A stretch of DNA of 64,000 nt. Source: an uncultured SAR86 cluster bacterium. Lineage in GTDB: Bacteria > Pseudomonadota > Gammaproteobacteria > Magnimaribacterales > D2472. The notes beneath the pieces were generated by a model. The model searched no databases. It was not told where the DNA came from and worked only from the letters and a program-made list of their open reading frames with translations. The stretch is from the NCBI GenBank assembly GCA_943788515.1, contig CALSQM010000002.1, forward strand, positions 124,001 through 188,000, written 5' to 3'. This document shows positions 16,329 through 24,358 of this stretch, piece by piece. Each line of letters begins with the position of its first letter. Within the stretch, counting starts at the first letter, position 1. The translations under genes were made by a program, and so were the position numbers.

Positions 16329-18119
16329 TTAAGTTCTAACTCTACCTTTTTTTCTCATGCGAATAGATTCAGGAGTTACCTCTACAAGCTCATCATCTTC
16401 AATGAATTCTAAAGCCTGCTCTAAAGTATGTTTTATATGAGTAACAAGGATAAGATTTTCATCAGTTCCCGCAGCTCTAATATTATTTAGCTGCTTAGCT
16501 TTTGTTGGATTTACTGGAAGATCATTCTCCCTTGAATGTAACCCAACTATTTGACCTATATAAACTTCATTGCCGTGACCTAAGAACAGCTTTCCTCTAT
16601 TTTGAAGATTAAACAAAGCATAAGCTAAAGTTTTACCTGCAGTCATAGAATACATGACCCCATTATTTCTTTTGGCTAGTTCGCCACCCTTTACTGGACC
16701 GTAATGATCAAAAACACTAGTCATGATTCCAGATCCGCTAGTGATAGTTAGAAAGTGTGATCTAAACCCTATAATTCCTCTGGATGGAGCTATAAACTCC
16801 AATTTAACTCTTCCTTTGCCATCTGATTCCATGCTTTGGAGCTCAGCTTTTCTTGGCCCAAGCTCTTCCATAATTGAACCTTGATGCATTTCTTCAACAT
16901 CAATAACTATCTGCTCAAAAGGCTCATGGATTTCACCATTTACTTCTTTTTGAATAACTTGAGGCTTAGAGATGCCTAATTCAAAACCTTCTCTTCTCAT
17001 GGTTTCGATTAGTACAGATAGATGCAATTCTCCTCTACCTGAAACAATAAATTTATCTGGAGATTCACCTTGAACTACCTTCAGCGCTACATTTGATATT
17101 AATTCTTTATCCAGTCTCTCTTTAATATTTCTTGAAGTAACAAATTTTCCTTCTTTTCCTGCAAAGGGCGAATCATTAACTTGGAAGGTCATGCTAACCG
17201 TAGGTTCATCAACCGAAAGAGCGGGAAGTGCCTCAACATCAGAAGGTGCACAAATAGTATCTGAGATATTTAATTTATCTATTCCTGTAATGCAAACAAT
17301 TGAACCAGCTTCTGCCTCTGTAACTTCTACTCTGTCTAAGCCCTCATAGCCCATAACTTGAAGCACTTTTCCTTTTCTAGTGTTGCCATCTCTATCAACT
17401 ACGATGACTTGATCATTTGGCTTTACTACACCTCTTTTAATTCTTCCTATTCCAATAACACCTACATAGCTATTGCTATCTAAGGCACTTATTTGTAACT
17501 GCAGAGGCCCATCAACATTTACCTCTGGAGCAGGGACTTTTTCTAATATCATTTGCAATAGAGGAGTCATGTCATCATTCATATTTTCAGGCTCTAGTCC
17601 TGCAATTCCTTCAATAGCCGATGCATAAATAACTGGGAAATCTAGCTGCTCGTCAGTTCCACCCAGCCTGTCAAATAAGTCAAAGACTTGATCAAGAACC
17701 CAATGAGGTCTCGCATCAGGCCTATCAACCTTATTAATTACAACAATAGGCCTCAAGCCTTTTTCAAAAGCCTTTTGAGTAACAAATCTTGTTTGTGGCA
17801 TTGGGCCGTCAACAGCATCAACCAACAAGAGAACTGAATCAACCATAGATAGCGCCCTTTCAACCTCACCACCAAAATCAGCATGGCCTGGAGTATCCAC
17901 AATATTAATTAAATGGTTATTCCAAATAATTGAGGTATTTTTAGCTGTTATGGTTATTCCTCTTTCTTTTTCTTGGTCGTTTGAGTCCATTATTCTCTCA
18001 GAACCAATATTTTTTCTATCAAGGGTTCCAGATTGGCCTAAAAGTTTATCTACAAGAGTAGTTTTACCATGATCAACGTGGGCAATAATTGCTATATTTC
18101 GAAGGTTATTTATGTCCAT
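16329..18119 (-). CDS. bipA: Ribosome-associated GTPase BipA/TypA
   Basis: 596 aa, full length for the family. G1 AHVDHGKTTLVDKL at residues 14-27, switch II DTPGHADFGGEVERA near residue 76, and NKVDRPDARP near 130. The C-terminal half has the BipA-specific domain with MTAGKTLAYALFNLQNRGKLF near residue 490. BipA is a translational GTPase binding 70S ribosomes and needed for ribosome assembly and adaptation to cold or stress. Transcribed alone, divergent from the M20 peptidase gene. Confidence 0.97.
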   Translation of the reverse strand: MDINNLRNIAIIAHVDHGKTTLVDKLLGQSGTLDRKNIGSERIMDSNDQEKERGITITAKNTSIIWNNHLINIVDTPGHADFGGEVERALSMVDSVLLLVDAVDGPMPQTRFVTQKAFEKGLRPIVVINKVDRPDARPHWVLDQVFDLFDRLGGTDEQLDFPVIYASAIEGIAGLEPENMNDDMTPLLQMILEKVPAPEVNVDGPLQLQISALDSNSYVGVIGIGRIKRGVVKPNDQVIVVDRDGNTRKGKVLQVMGYEGLDRVEVTEAEAGSIVCITGIDKLNISDTICAPSDVEALPALSVDEPTVSMTFQVNDSPFAGKEGKFVTSRNIKERLDKELISNVALKVVQGESPDKFIVSGRGELHLSVLIETMRREGFELGISKPQVIQKEVNGEIHEPFEQIVIDVEEMHQGSIMEELGPRKAELQSMESDGKGRVKLEFIAPSRGIIGFRSHFLTITSGSGIMTSVFDHYGPVKGGELAKRNNGVMYSMTAGKTLAYALFNLQNRGKLFLGHGNEVYIGQIVGLHSRENDLPVNPTKAKQLNNIRAAGTDENLILVTHIKHTLEQALEFIEDDELVEVTPESIRMRKKGRVRT

Positions 18120-18147
18120 GGTATTAGTGTTTTAAAAAAGGGGGGAT

Positions 18148-18153
18148 TATAAT
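18148..18153 (+). promoter_or_regulatory. -10 box TATAAT, leaderless candidate
   Basis: TATAAT ends exactly 6 nt before the ATG at 18160. The predicted transcription start is at or beside the A of ATG, although a GGGGGG run just upstream looks like a decoy Shine-Dalgarno sequence. Confidence 0.5.
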
Positions 18154-18159
18154 CTTAAA

Positions 18160-19437
18160 ATGAATAAATTATTGCTTTTCTTTTGTCTTCTTGTTTCAAC
18201 ATCAGTTTTTTCAGATCTTAAAAGTGATCTTGATAATCAAATTAATCCGTTAATGGATAAGGTCATTGAGTGGCGACATGACATTCATCAGAACCCGGAG
18301 TTAAGTAATAGAGAGTTTAGAACTGCCAAAAAAGTAGAAGCTCATCTCCGCTCACTGGGCATAAAAGTGGAAACTAAGATTGCATATACCGGTGTTGTGG
18401 GATTGATCGAGGGCGGTCTGCCTGGGCCAACTATAGCCCTGAGAGCAGATATGGATGGGTTACCAGTTATAGAAAAAACAGGATTATCATTTGCGTCAAA
18501 AAAAATGACTGAATATCTCGGTCAAAGTGTCGGCGTTATGCATGCATGTGGCCATGATGCTCATGTTGCAATACTCATGGGAGTCGCCGAGTTTTTAGCT
18601 AAAAATAAAGATCAGTTAAAGGGCAACGTAATGTTAATTTTCCAACCTGCCGAAGAAGGCCCTCCTGAAGGAGAGAATGGCGGAGCAAAAATGATGTTAG
18701 AAGAGGGTATCTTTGAAACATATGATCCTGAGGTTATTTTTGGACTTCATGTTGGCAATGGTCCTCATGGCTATATTGGCATATCATCTGGCCCGGCAAT
18801 GGCAGCGGCTGGAACTTATAGAATTAAAATAAAGGGAGTTCAAGCTCATGGCTCAAGACCTTGGGACTCAATTGATCCAATAATGGCTAGCGCTGAGCTA
18901 ATTCAAAACCTTAATACGATTGTAAGCAGGCGAATTAATATCGTAAATAATCCAGCTGTTATATCGGTTGGAATAATAAGATCTGGAACAAGAGGAAATA
19001 TTATTCCTGAAGATTCAGAAATTCAGGGGACAATAAGGACATTTGACCCGAAGCTAAGAGAAGAAATTTATGATGAAATAAAACAGATAGCTGAAGGTGT
19101 TGCACTTGGAACAGGAACAGAAATTTCTGTTGAGTTTGATGTTGGTGGATTCTATCCAGTTACTTTTAACAATACCGATCTTGTTGAAAGATTGACCCCG
19201 TCTTTAAAACAGGCAACTAATAATAAAGTTTATGAGATGACGCCTTCAACTGGCGCTGAAGATTTTTCATTTTTCTCAAATGCTATTCCTGGGATGTATT
19301 TCTGGTTGGGTGTAAATGCTCCTGGCGTAATGGAAGCTCCTGGCAATCATTCACCTTATTTCGTTGTTGATGATGGAGCCTTGGACGAAGGCTTAAAAGC
19401 CTTGGTGTATCTAGTTGAAGATTATTCGAAAGAATAG
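18160..19437 (+). CDS. M20 family amidohydrolase (M20D, hippurate-hydrolase-like), exported
   Basis: 425 aa with signal peptide MNKLLLFFCLLVSTSVFSD. Metal-binding and catalytic blocks of M20D: RADMDGLPV near residue 99, HACGHDAHVAILMG near 128, QPAEEGPPEGENGG near 167 and a dimerisation domain beginning GTYRIKIKGVQAHGSRPW. It hydrolyses N-acyl or N-aminoacyl amino acids (hippurate, N-acetyl-amino acids and similar) in the periplasm. The exact substrate is not predictable. Confidence 0.9.
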   Translation: MNKLLLFFCLLVSTSVFSDLKSDLDNQINPLMDKVIEWRHDIHQNPELSNREFRTAKKVEAHLRSLGIKVETKIAYTGVVGLIEGGLPGPTIALRADMDGLPVIEKTGLSFASKKMTEYLGQSVGVMHACGHDAHVAILMGVAEFLAKNKDQLKGNVMLIFQPAEEGPPEGENGGAKMMLEEGIFETYDPEVIFGLHVGNGPHGYIGISSGPAMAAAGTYRIKIKGVQAHGSRPWDSIDPIMASAELIQNLNTIVSRRINIVNNPAVISVGIIRSGTRGNIIPEDSEIQGTIRTFDPKLREEIYDEIKQIAEGVALGTGTEISVEFDVGGFYPVTFNNTDLVERLTPSLKQATNNKVYEMTPSTGAEDFSFFSNAIPGMYFWLGVNAPGVMEAPGNHSPYFVVDDGALDEGLKALVYLVEDYSKE

Positions 19438-19481
19438 CACAATAGCAAAAATCTAGAAAAAACTTAAAAAGGAGACTTAAA

Positions 19482-20450
19482 TTGTCAATTCCAAACTATA
19501 TAAAAGATCATTTATCCATGCCTGTTATAGGCTCGCCACTTTTCTTGGTTTCAGGACCAGAGCTTGTAATAGCACAATGCAAAGCAGGAATAATAGGGTC
19601 TTTTCCAGCACTTAATGCTAGGCCTCAACATGTTTTAGGCGAGTGGATTACAAGAATTAAAACTGAACTAGCTGAATACCAAGAGCAAAACCCTGATAAA
19701 AAAGTTGCGCCGTTTGCTGTAAACCAAATTTGTCATGGTTCAAATAATAGACTTATGGAAGATATGGCTACTTGTGTTGAACATGAGGTACCAATCATCA
19801 TTACTTCTTTAAGACCACCGGCTGAGCTAGTTGAAGCAGCTCATAGCTATGGTGGGCTTGTTTATCACGATGTTATTAATGTTAAGCATGCAAAAAAAGC
19901 AGCAGACCAAGGTGTTGATGGTTTAATCCTAGTCTGTGCTGGAGCTGGAGGACATGCAGGTGCCTTATCTCCATTTGCATTATTAAGAGAAGTAAAAGAA
20001 TGGTTTGATGGAACAGTTATTCTTTCTGGAGCAATTGGCGATGGTTATTCAGTAGCTTCAGCTTTAGCTCTTGGAGCTGATTTTGCTTATATGGGAACTC
20101 GTTTTATAGCTACTCAAGAAGCTAATGCAGACCAAAGCTATAAACAGATGCTAATTGAAAGTGCTGCAGATGATATAGTGCTTTCAAGTTTGTTCACCGG
20201 TGTTTTAGGCAATTATTTAAAACCATCCATTAACAAAGCAGGGCTTGATGCGGACAATCTTCCTGATGCAGATAAATCTTCAATGAACTTTGGGTCGGGT
20301 GGAAATACAGAGGCCAAGGCTTGGAAAGATATATGGGGCTCAGGTCAAGGTATTGGTTTAATAGAAGACTCTCCATCTGTTTCAGAGCTAGTTAGCAGAA
20401 TTAAATCAGAATTTGATACAGCAGTTTCAGAATTACAAGGTAAGATATAA
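19482..20450 (+). CDS. Nitronate monooxygenase family FMN protein
   Basis: 322 aa; TTG start at 19482 with AAGGAGA about 9 nt upstream. TIM-barrel FMN enzyme of the 2-nitropropane dioxygenase family: N-terminal MPVIGSPLFLVSGPELV, the catalytic GAGGHAG near residue 153, phosphate-binding LSGAIGDGYSVASALALGADFAYMGTRF near residue 186. Oxidises toxic nitronates such as propionate-3-nitronate; some relatives are enoyl reductases, so activity is not certain. Followed by the small-gene cluster at 20470-21422. Confidence 0.88.
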   Translation: MSIPNYIKDHLSMPVIGSPLFLVSGPELVIAQCKAGIIGSFPALNARPQHVLGEWITRIKTELAEYQEQNPDKKVAPFAVNQICHGSNNRLMEDMATCVEHEVPIIITSLRPPAELVEAAHSYGGLVYHDVINVKHAKKAADQGVDGLILVCAGAGGHAGALSPFALLREVKEWFDGTVILSGAIGDGYSVASALALGADFAYMGTRFIATQEANADQSYKQMLIESAADDIVLSSLFTGVLGNYLKPSINKAGLDADNLPDADKSSMNFGSGGNTEAKAWKDIWGSGQGIGLIEDSPSVSELVSRIKSEFDTAVSELQGKI

Positions 20451-20469
20451 TTTTGAACGGAGATAAAGT

Positions 20470-20646
20470 ATGGTTAATAGCTTAATTTTATATTCAATAG
20501 GCTTGATATCTGGCATAGCTATCGTAACGCTATTAAATAATTCTAATAAAGGAAGATCAGGCGCTAAAGGTATTACTCAAGAGTATACAAGCAAAGATGG
20601 CGTCACAAGAACTGCCAAAAAAGATAGAGAAGAACATATAGTATGA
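20470..20646 (+). CDS. Small membrane protein, 58 aa (not in ORF track)
   Basis: MVNSLILYSIGLISGIAIV is one membrane helix, followed by a polar, basic tail ending in KKDREEHIV. It is below the ORF track's length cutoff. Support: GGAGA Shine-Dalgarno about 9 nt upstream, and its TGA overlaps the next gene's ATG in an ATGA junction (20643-20646), which is typical translational coupling. Function unknown. Confidence 0.65.
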   Translation: MVNSLILYSIGLISGIAIVTLLNNSNKGRSGAKGITQEYTSKDGVTRTAKKDREEHIV

Positions 20647-20879
20647 GTGCCAGCTCAGCACTATTCGTCTGTGGGGCCATTACATTTCTTGTTGTATTTA
20701 GCTGGTTTAAGGTTGCAGCAATAGAGATCTTTAAGTCAGAATTATTAACTAATTCAACCCCAACCCAAGACTCTTGGAAGAAGTTGTTTAAAGTCTTTTT
20801 TGTGGATCTAGCAATATGCATTTTTGGCGCTCTTGCCACAGGTATATTGTTTGTAGTTACCTTTAATTCATTTCATTGA
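20643..20879 (+). CDS. Small two-TM membrane protein
   Basis: 78 aa. Two hydrophobic segments (about residues 4-25 and 50-73) with a soluble loop between. Family not recognised. It is coupled upstream by ATGA and downstream by TGATG, so it is part of a tight chain of four small genes. The complementary ORF at 20603-20839 is a shadow. Confidence 0.6.
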   Translation: MSASSALFVCGAITFLVVFSWFKVAAIEIFKSELLTNSTPTQDSWKKLFKVFFVDLAICIFGALATGILFVVTFNSFH

Positions 20880-21067
20880 TGCCTAAGAGAAATTTAAGAA
20901 AATATTTTGAAGATGGCTGGAATAAGATATTTGGCAAGGAAGAGGATAAAAGCAAGCTAAGGACTCAAAGTCTATACAGAGCACAAAAAGGTATTCTAAA
21001 TGTAGGAACTCCTCATGACTGGGAAGACTATAAAAAATATAAAGAGCAAGAAAATGAACCAGACTAA
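20879..21067 (+). CDS. Small basic hypothetical protein
   Basis: 62 aa from the ATG at 20879, whose first A is the last base of the upstream TGA. Charged and soluble: MPKRNLRKYFEDGWNKIFGKEED then HDWEDYKKYKEQENEPD. No known domain recognised. Overlaps the DUF2237 gene by 14 bp. Confidence 0.55.
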   Translation: MPKRNLRKYFEDGWNKIFGKEEDKSKLRTQSLYRAQKGILNVGTPHDWEDYKKYKEQENEPD

Positions 21068-21422
21068 CATTTTCGATGAGCCGATAGATGAGTGTTGTTC
21101 TAATCCAATAACAGGATTTTTTAGAGATGGGTTTTGCCATACAGGTAAGCATGATATGGGGCTACATATAGTCTGCTCACTTATAACAAATGATTTTTTA
21201 AGTTTTTCAAAAGCCAGAGGAAATGATTTATCAACACCAAAACCAGAGTTTAATTTTCCTGGACTAAAAGAAGGAGATTCATGGTGTGTTTGTGCAGAAC
21301 GATGGAAAGAAGCATATGAGCACGGGTTTGCCCCAAAGGTTTTTTTAAGAAGAACTCATAAAAAAGCATCTTCTATTATCAACATAGAAATTCTTAAAGA
21401 ATTTGCAGTAGACTTAAATTAA
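21054..21422 (+). CDS. DUF2237 family protein
   Basis: 122 aa from the ATG at 21054; the track start at 21015 runs back through the previous gene. It matches DUF2237 along its length: CCSNPITGFFRDGFCHTG, HIVCSLITNDFLSFSKARGNDLSTP, FPGLKEGDSWCVCAERWKEA. The several conserved Cys (CC, FCH, CVC) suggest metal or cofactor binding, but the family has no known activity. Last of the four coupled genes, 2 nt before the next CDS. Confidence 0.85.
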   Translation: MNQTNIFDEPIDECCSNPITGFFRDGFCHTGKHDMGLHIVCSLITNDFLSFSKARGNDLSTPKPEFNFPGLKEGDSWCVCAERWKEAYEHGFAPKVFLRRTHKKASSIINIEILKEFAVDLN

Positions 21423-21424
21423 CT

Positions 21425-22294
21425 ATGAATAAAAAAGGTTTTATTGGTTTAGGTGTTATGGGGTACCCCATGGCAGGTCATTTAGCTTCAAATAATTTTG
21501 ATGTTTGTGTTTTTAATAGAACTCAAGAAAAAGCTTCAAAATGGAAAAATGAGTTTACAGGATCATCTTGCGAATCACCCTTGGAGATAGCATCTCAGTC
21601 AGATGTCATTATGATTTGTGTGGGCAAAGATGAGGACGTTAGGGATGTGATTTGTGGTGATAAGGGAATACTAGAATCTGTAAATCCTGGCACGATAATC
21701 GTCGACCACTCAACAACCTCTGCAACTCTTGCCAAAGAAATGAGTCAAATTCTTCAAGAAAAAGAGTGTCATTTTTTAGATGCTCCTATTTCTGGTGGTC
21801 AGGCTGGTGCAGAGGCAGGAAAACTCTCAGTGATGGTGGGAGGATGTAAAGAATCTTTTAAGGCAGTAAAAAACCTCCTTGATACCTACTCAAAATTTTC
21901 AAAACATATGGGAAATAGTGGTTCAGGACAATTAACAAAGATGGTAAACCAAATATGTATTGGTGGTTTGCTTCAGGCTCTTGCAGAAGGTATGAATTTC
22001 TCTGAAAAAGCTGGCCTAAAGACCGAAGATGTAATGGAAGTTATTACAAAAGGTGCTGCTCAATCCTGGTATATGGAAAATAGATGGTCAACTATGCTAA
22101 AAGATGAATATGACCATGGTTTTGCGGTTGACTGGATGAGAAAAGATTTGGATATTGTTGAAGGTCAAGCTGCAAAAATAGGAGCTAGTATTGAAGCAAC
22201 AAAACTAATCAATAACTTTTATAAAGAGGTTCAAGATTTAGATGGTGGTCGTTGGGACGCATCAAGCCTTTTAAAGAGAATTAAAGATATTTAG
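21425..22294 (+). CDS. 3-hydroxyisobutyrate dehydrogenase family (beta-hydroxyacid dehydrogenase)
   Basis: 289 aa. The N-terminal Rossmann motif GFIGLGVMGYPMAGHL is followed by the substrate-binding block DAPISGGQAGAEAGKLSVMVGG near residue 118 and the catalytic Lys in GSGQLTKMVNQ near residue 168. The family covers 3-hydroxyisobutyrate dehydrogenase, tartronate semialdehyde reductase and glyoxylate/succinate-semialdehyde reductases; the subgroup cannot be fixed from sequence alone. Tail-to-tail with the small membrane-protein gene on the minus strand. Confidence 0.88.
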   Translation: MNKKGFIGLGVMGYPMAGHLASNNFDVCVFNRTQEKASKWKNEFTGSSCESPLEIASQSDVIMICVGKDEDVRDVICGDKGILESVNPGTIIVDHSTTSATLAKEMSQILQEKECHFLDAPISGGQAGAEAGKLSVMVGGCKESFKAVKNLLDTYSKFSKHMGNSGSGQLTKMVNQICIGGLLQALAEGMNFSEKAGLKTEDVMEVITKGAAQSWYMENRWSTMLKDEYDHGFAVDWMRKDLDIVEGQAAKIGASIEATKLINNFYKEVQDLDGGRWDASSLLKRIKDI

Positions 22295-22295
22295 T

Positions 22296-22664
22296 TTAGA
22301 AAACAATTCTGGAAAAAAACACTAATACAGAAGATATAAAAAAAGATCCTGCAACAGTATTCTCAATCAGGTTTTCATCGAGTTTTACAGACTCTTCAAC
22401 CATTTCATAAAAGTTCTTAGGGTTAGTAACTAACCACGCTATTCCAACAAGGTGCATGAACATCAAAATAGCGACTATCCAGTTTAGTGGCTGCTTAGTA
22501 AACACAATTAAAGAAGTAAGAATTAAAAATATTAATTCTACAGATAGATAGGCGTTAATATTTTTTCTTTTGTACATATATCTAAGTAGGCTATATCCAG
22601 ATTTATAGGAATACATATAAGCAAAAGCATATATGGCATACAAAACTGCCAATAAAGTGATCAT
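22296..22664 (-). CDS. Hypothetical small membrane protein
   Basis: 122 aa, four predicted TM segments (about residues 2-20, 38-58, 60-81, 104-121). Family not recognised. Start is directly next to the stop of the 49-aa ORF upstream (22665), and it is the last gene of the GT60/mazG-like transcript. Confidence 0.6.
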   Translation of the reverse strand: MITLLAVLYAIYAFAYMYSYKSGYSLLRYMYKRKNINAYLSVELIFLILTSLIVFTKQPLNWIVAILMFMHLVGIAWLVTNPKNFYEMVEESVKLDENLIENTVAGSFFISSVLVFFSRIVF

Positions 22665-22814
22665 CTAATGATGTGGCGGCTTTTCATATTCTATTGGAGG
22701 AAATTTTGGCTTATCTAGATTTTTTTTGTATCTTTCATATGCAGAATTAACATCAGCACAATCGTCAGCCGCAGATGGTAGGTCTTCTTTTGATAATTTA
22801 TCTTTTTCTTTCAT
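22665..22814 (-). CDS. Possible 49-aa soluble protein (not in ORF track)
   Basis: MKEKDKLSKEDLPSAADDCA continues to a Pro-rich end EYEKPPHH. Charged and helical at first, no membrane segment. No good Shine-Dalgarno sequence, but the stop abuts the next start and the frame fills an otherwise empty 185-bp gap in a very compact genome. Existence not certain. Confidence 0.45.
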   Translation of the reverse strand: MKEKDKLSKEDLPSAADDCADVNSAYERYKKNLDKPKFPPIEYEKPPHH

Positions 22815-22849
22815 TGGAATCTAAGCTATAAAGCTTCATTTAAAATAAG

Positions 22850-23266
22850 TTACAAGTCACCTTCTTTTCTTACTTCACTTCGCTCAACTTCAAACTTTTC
22901 CCCATATCTAGCTTCAAGTTTTTTTTGATTCTCGCTAATAACTTCAAAAGGATCTAGACCCAAAGAAGCACAGGCAGTGGTCCAATACCACATGATGTCA
23001 CCTAACTCTCTTTTCATATGAAAAATATTGTCATCTGATGCAGGCTTACCCTGAAGAACCATTTTTTTAACTATTTCTACAAACTCGCCTGTTTCGCTTC
23101 CCAGCCCTAAAGCTGCAGTAAGAAGTCTAGGCACTTCGATGCTCGAATTATTATTAATATCATCCAAGCTGTTTTTTAGCGCATCCATTTCTAAACTAGG
23201 CTCACTAGTTACCTTTGTTACAAAATCGCTGTATGTTGAAAAAAAGTCTTTTACTTCATTGCTCAT
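22850..23266 (-). CDS. MazG-like nucleotide pyrophosphohydrolase
   Basis: 138 aa. The all-alpha NTP-PPase motifs are visible: LGLGSETGEFVEIVKK near residue 54 (ExxE) and MKRELGDIMWYWTTA near residue 83 (ExxD), the Mg-binding residues. Family members hydrolyse canonical or damaged dNTPs/NTPs to NMP and pyrophosphate. It starts 3 nt after the stop of the GT60-like glycosyltransferase gene, so the two are coexpressed, possibly by simple packing rather than shared function. Confidence 0.8.
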   Translation of the reverse strand: MSNEVKDFFSTYSDFVTKVTSEPSLEMDALKNSLDDINNNSSIEVPRLLTAALGLGSETGEFVEIVKKMVLQGKPASDDNIFHMKRELGDIMWYWTTACASLGLDPFEVISENQKKLEARYGEKFEVERSEVRKEGDL

Positions 23267-23269
23267 TTA

Positions 23270-24310
23270 TTATTCTCCAAATTTAAAAATTTTATTTATT
23301 ATATCTTTTAATGTTAATTTTGATTTTATAGGTTCTTCATCCCATTCTAGAGTATCAAGAAACTCTGATGTTATGGCTTTTTTCATATCAATTATTTTTT
23401 CATTCTGTAGATCTATTCCTGATAAATATTTAAAGTCTTCAAGGCTCCTTTTCTTGCCTAGACCGTAAGTTCCTTTAAGGCTCTTATCAACTATTGATAT
23501 GAGTCGATTAATACTTTTTTTTTCTCTATCGACCCATTTAATCTCTCTTTCTTTTTCTTCATCCTCATCCCAATGTAGTTTTCTTTTTAAGTCTCCAACC
23601 ACATGATAAAGATGATAGACAGGAACATTAGATGTATGAAACACACTAAAGCCTCTTGTAAACGCTCTCAACAATATCGCCAACTCTTCCCCATAAAAAT
23701 ATAATTTATCGTCGTATGGTATTTCTTTTACAAACTCCTTTGTTGTAAATAAACACCCTGCGGCAATTAAATATCCATGTGAAATTTCATTTTCAGTTAT
23801 GCCCGCAATTTGGTTTGAAAAGCATCTCTTTATAAAAATACTATCTTCCTTAAGAACAAGGGTTAAGGCTCTTTTTTCTTGAGAGTCTAGTTCAAATATT
23901 TCTTTATCCGCATCAATTACCTCAAAAGCCCTGGGATAACAGGTAATAATTGGTTTTTGGTGATATTCAGTTCCCACACTTTTAATTTTTTGTATGTAGC
24001 CGATAAAATATGAATCCCAACCTTGCTCAAATTGCATATGAGAATCAATTTGAAAATAGTAATCTTCATTATTATAAAAACGCTGAACTCTTTTTCTTGC
24101 CCAACAGGGACCTTCTGAAATATTAGGATCAATATGCTCACACTTTATCTGATTACTAAATGTGAAAGATTCGGTATCTAGAGGCTCATTTGATTGATTG
24201 CAAATACCAAAAATCAAATTTTCAGGGTAATCTGCCTTATTAAAGGCGCAATTTATAGTAGCCTTCAGCAAAGGATCTTGGTATGAAGCTATCGATATAA
24301 AAATTTTCAC
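23270..24310 (-). CDS. GT60-like N-acetylglucosaminyltransferase
   Basis: 346 aa; GTG start at 24310. It matches the 'GlcNAc' family (PF11397, CAZy GT60): N-terminal IFISIASYQDPLLKATI, then GPCWARKRVQRFYNNEDYYF, the nucleotide-sugar/metal block QIDSHMQFEQGWD near residue 87, YGEELAILLRAFTRGF near 207, the HLYH block near 233, and C-terminal GLGKKRSLEDFKYLSGID. The founding member, Dictyostelium Gnt1, adds alpha-GlcNAc to hydroxyproline of Skp1 in the cytoplasm. No signal peptide or TM, so it is cytosolic. It is divergent from a prolyl 4-hydroxylase-like gene 48 bp away. The bacterial target is unknown. Confidence 0.85.
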   Translation of the reverse strand: MKIFISIASYQDPLLKATINCAFNKADYPENLIFGICNQSNEPLDTESFTFSNQIKCEHIDPNISEGPCWARKRVQRFYNNEDYYFQIDSHMQFEQGWDSYFIGYIQKIKSVGTEYHQKPIITCYPRAFEVIDADKEIFELDSQEKRALTLVLKEDSIFIKRCFSNQIAGITENEISHGYLIAAGCLFTTKEFVKEIPYDDKLYFYGEELAILLRAFTRGFSVFHTSNVPVYHLYHVVGDLKRKLHWDEDEEKEREIKWVDREKKSINRLISIVDKSLKGTYGLGKKRSLEDFKYLSGIDLQNEKIIDMKKAITSEFLDTLEWDEEPIKSKLTLKDIINKIFKFGE

Positions 24311-24346
24311 AATTTATTTTTAATTAGAAATCTAGTTAACAAATAG

Positions 24347-24352
24347 TATAAT
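24347..24352 (+). promoter_or_regulatory. -10 box TATAAT for prolyl hydroxylase, leaderless candidate
   Basis: TATAAT ends 6 nt before the ATG at 24359, and no Shine-Dalgarno sequence exists. The 48-bp space shared with the divergent glycosyltransferase gene leaves no room for separate full promoters, so both genes are probably co-regulated. Confidence 0.5.
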
Positions 24353-24358
24353 TTCTTT

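Noticed and set aside
20603-20839. Minus-strand 78-aa ORF in the small-gene cluster
   Set aside because: Antisense to a coupled gene with good overlaps; no start support.
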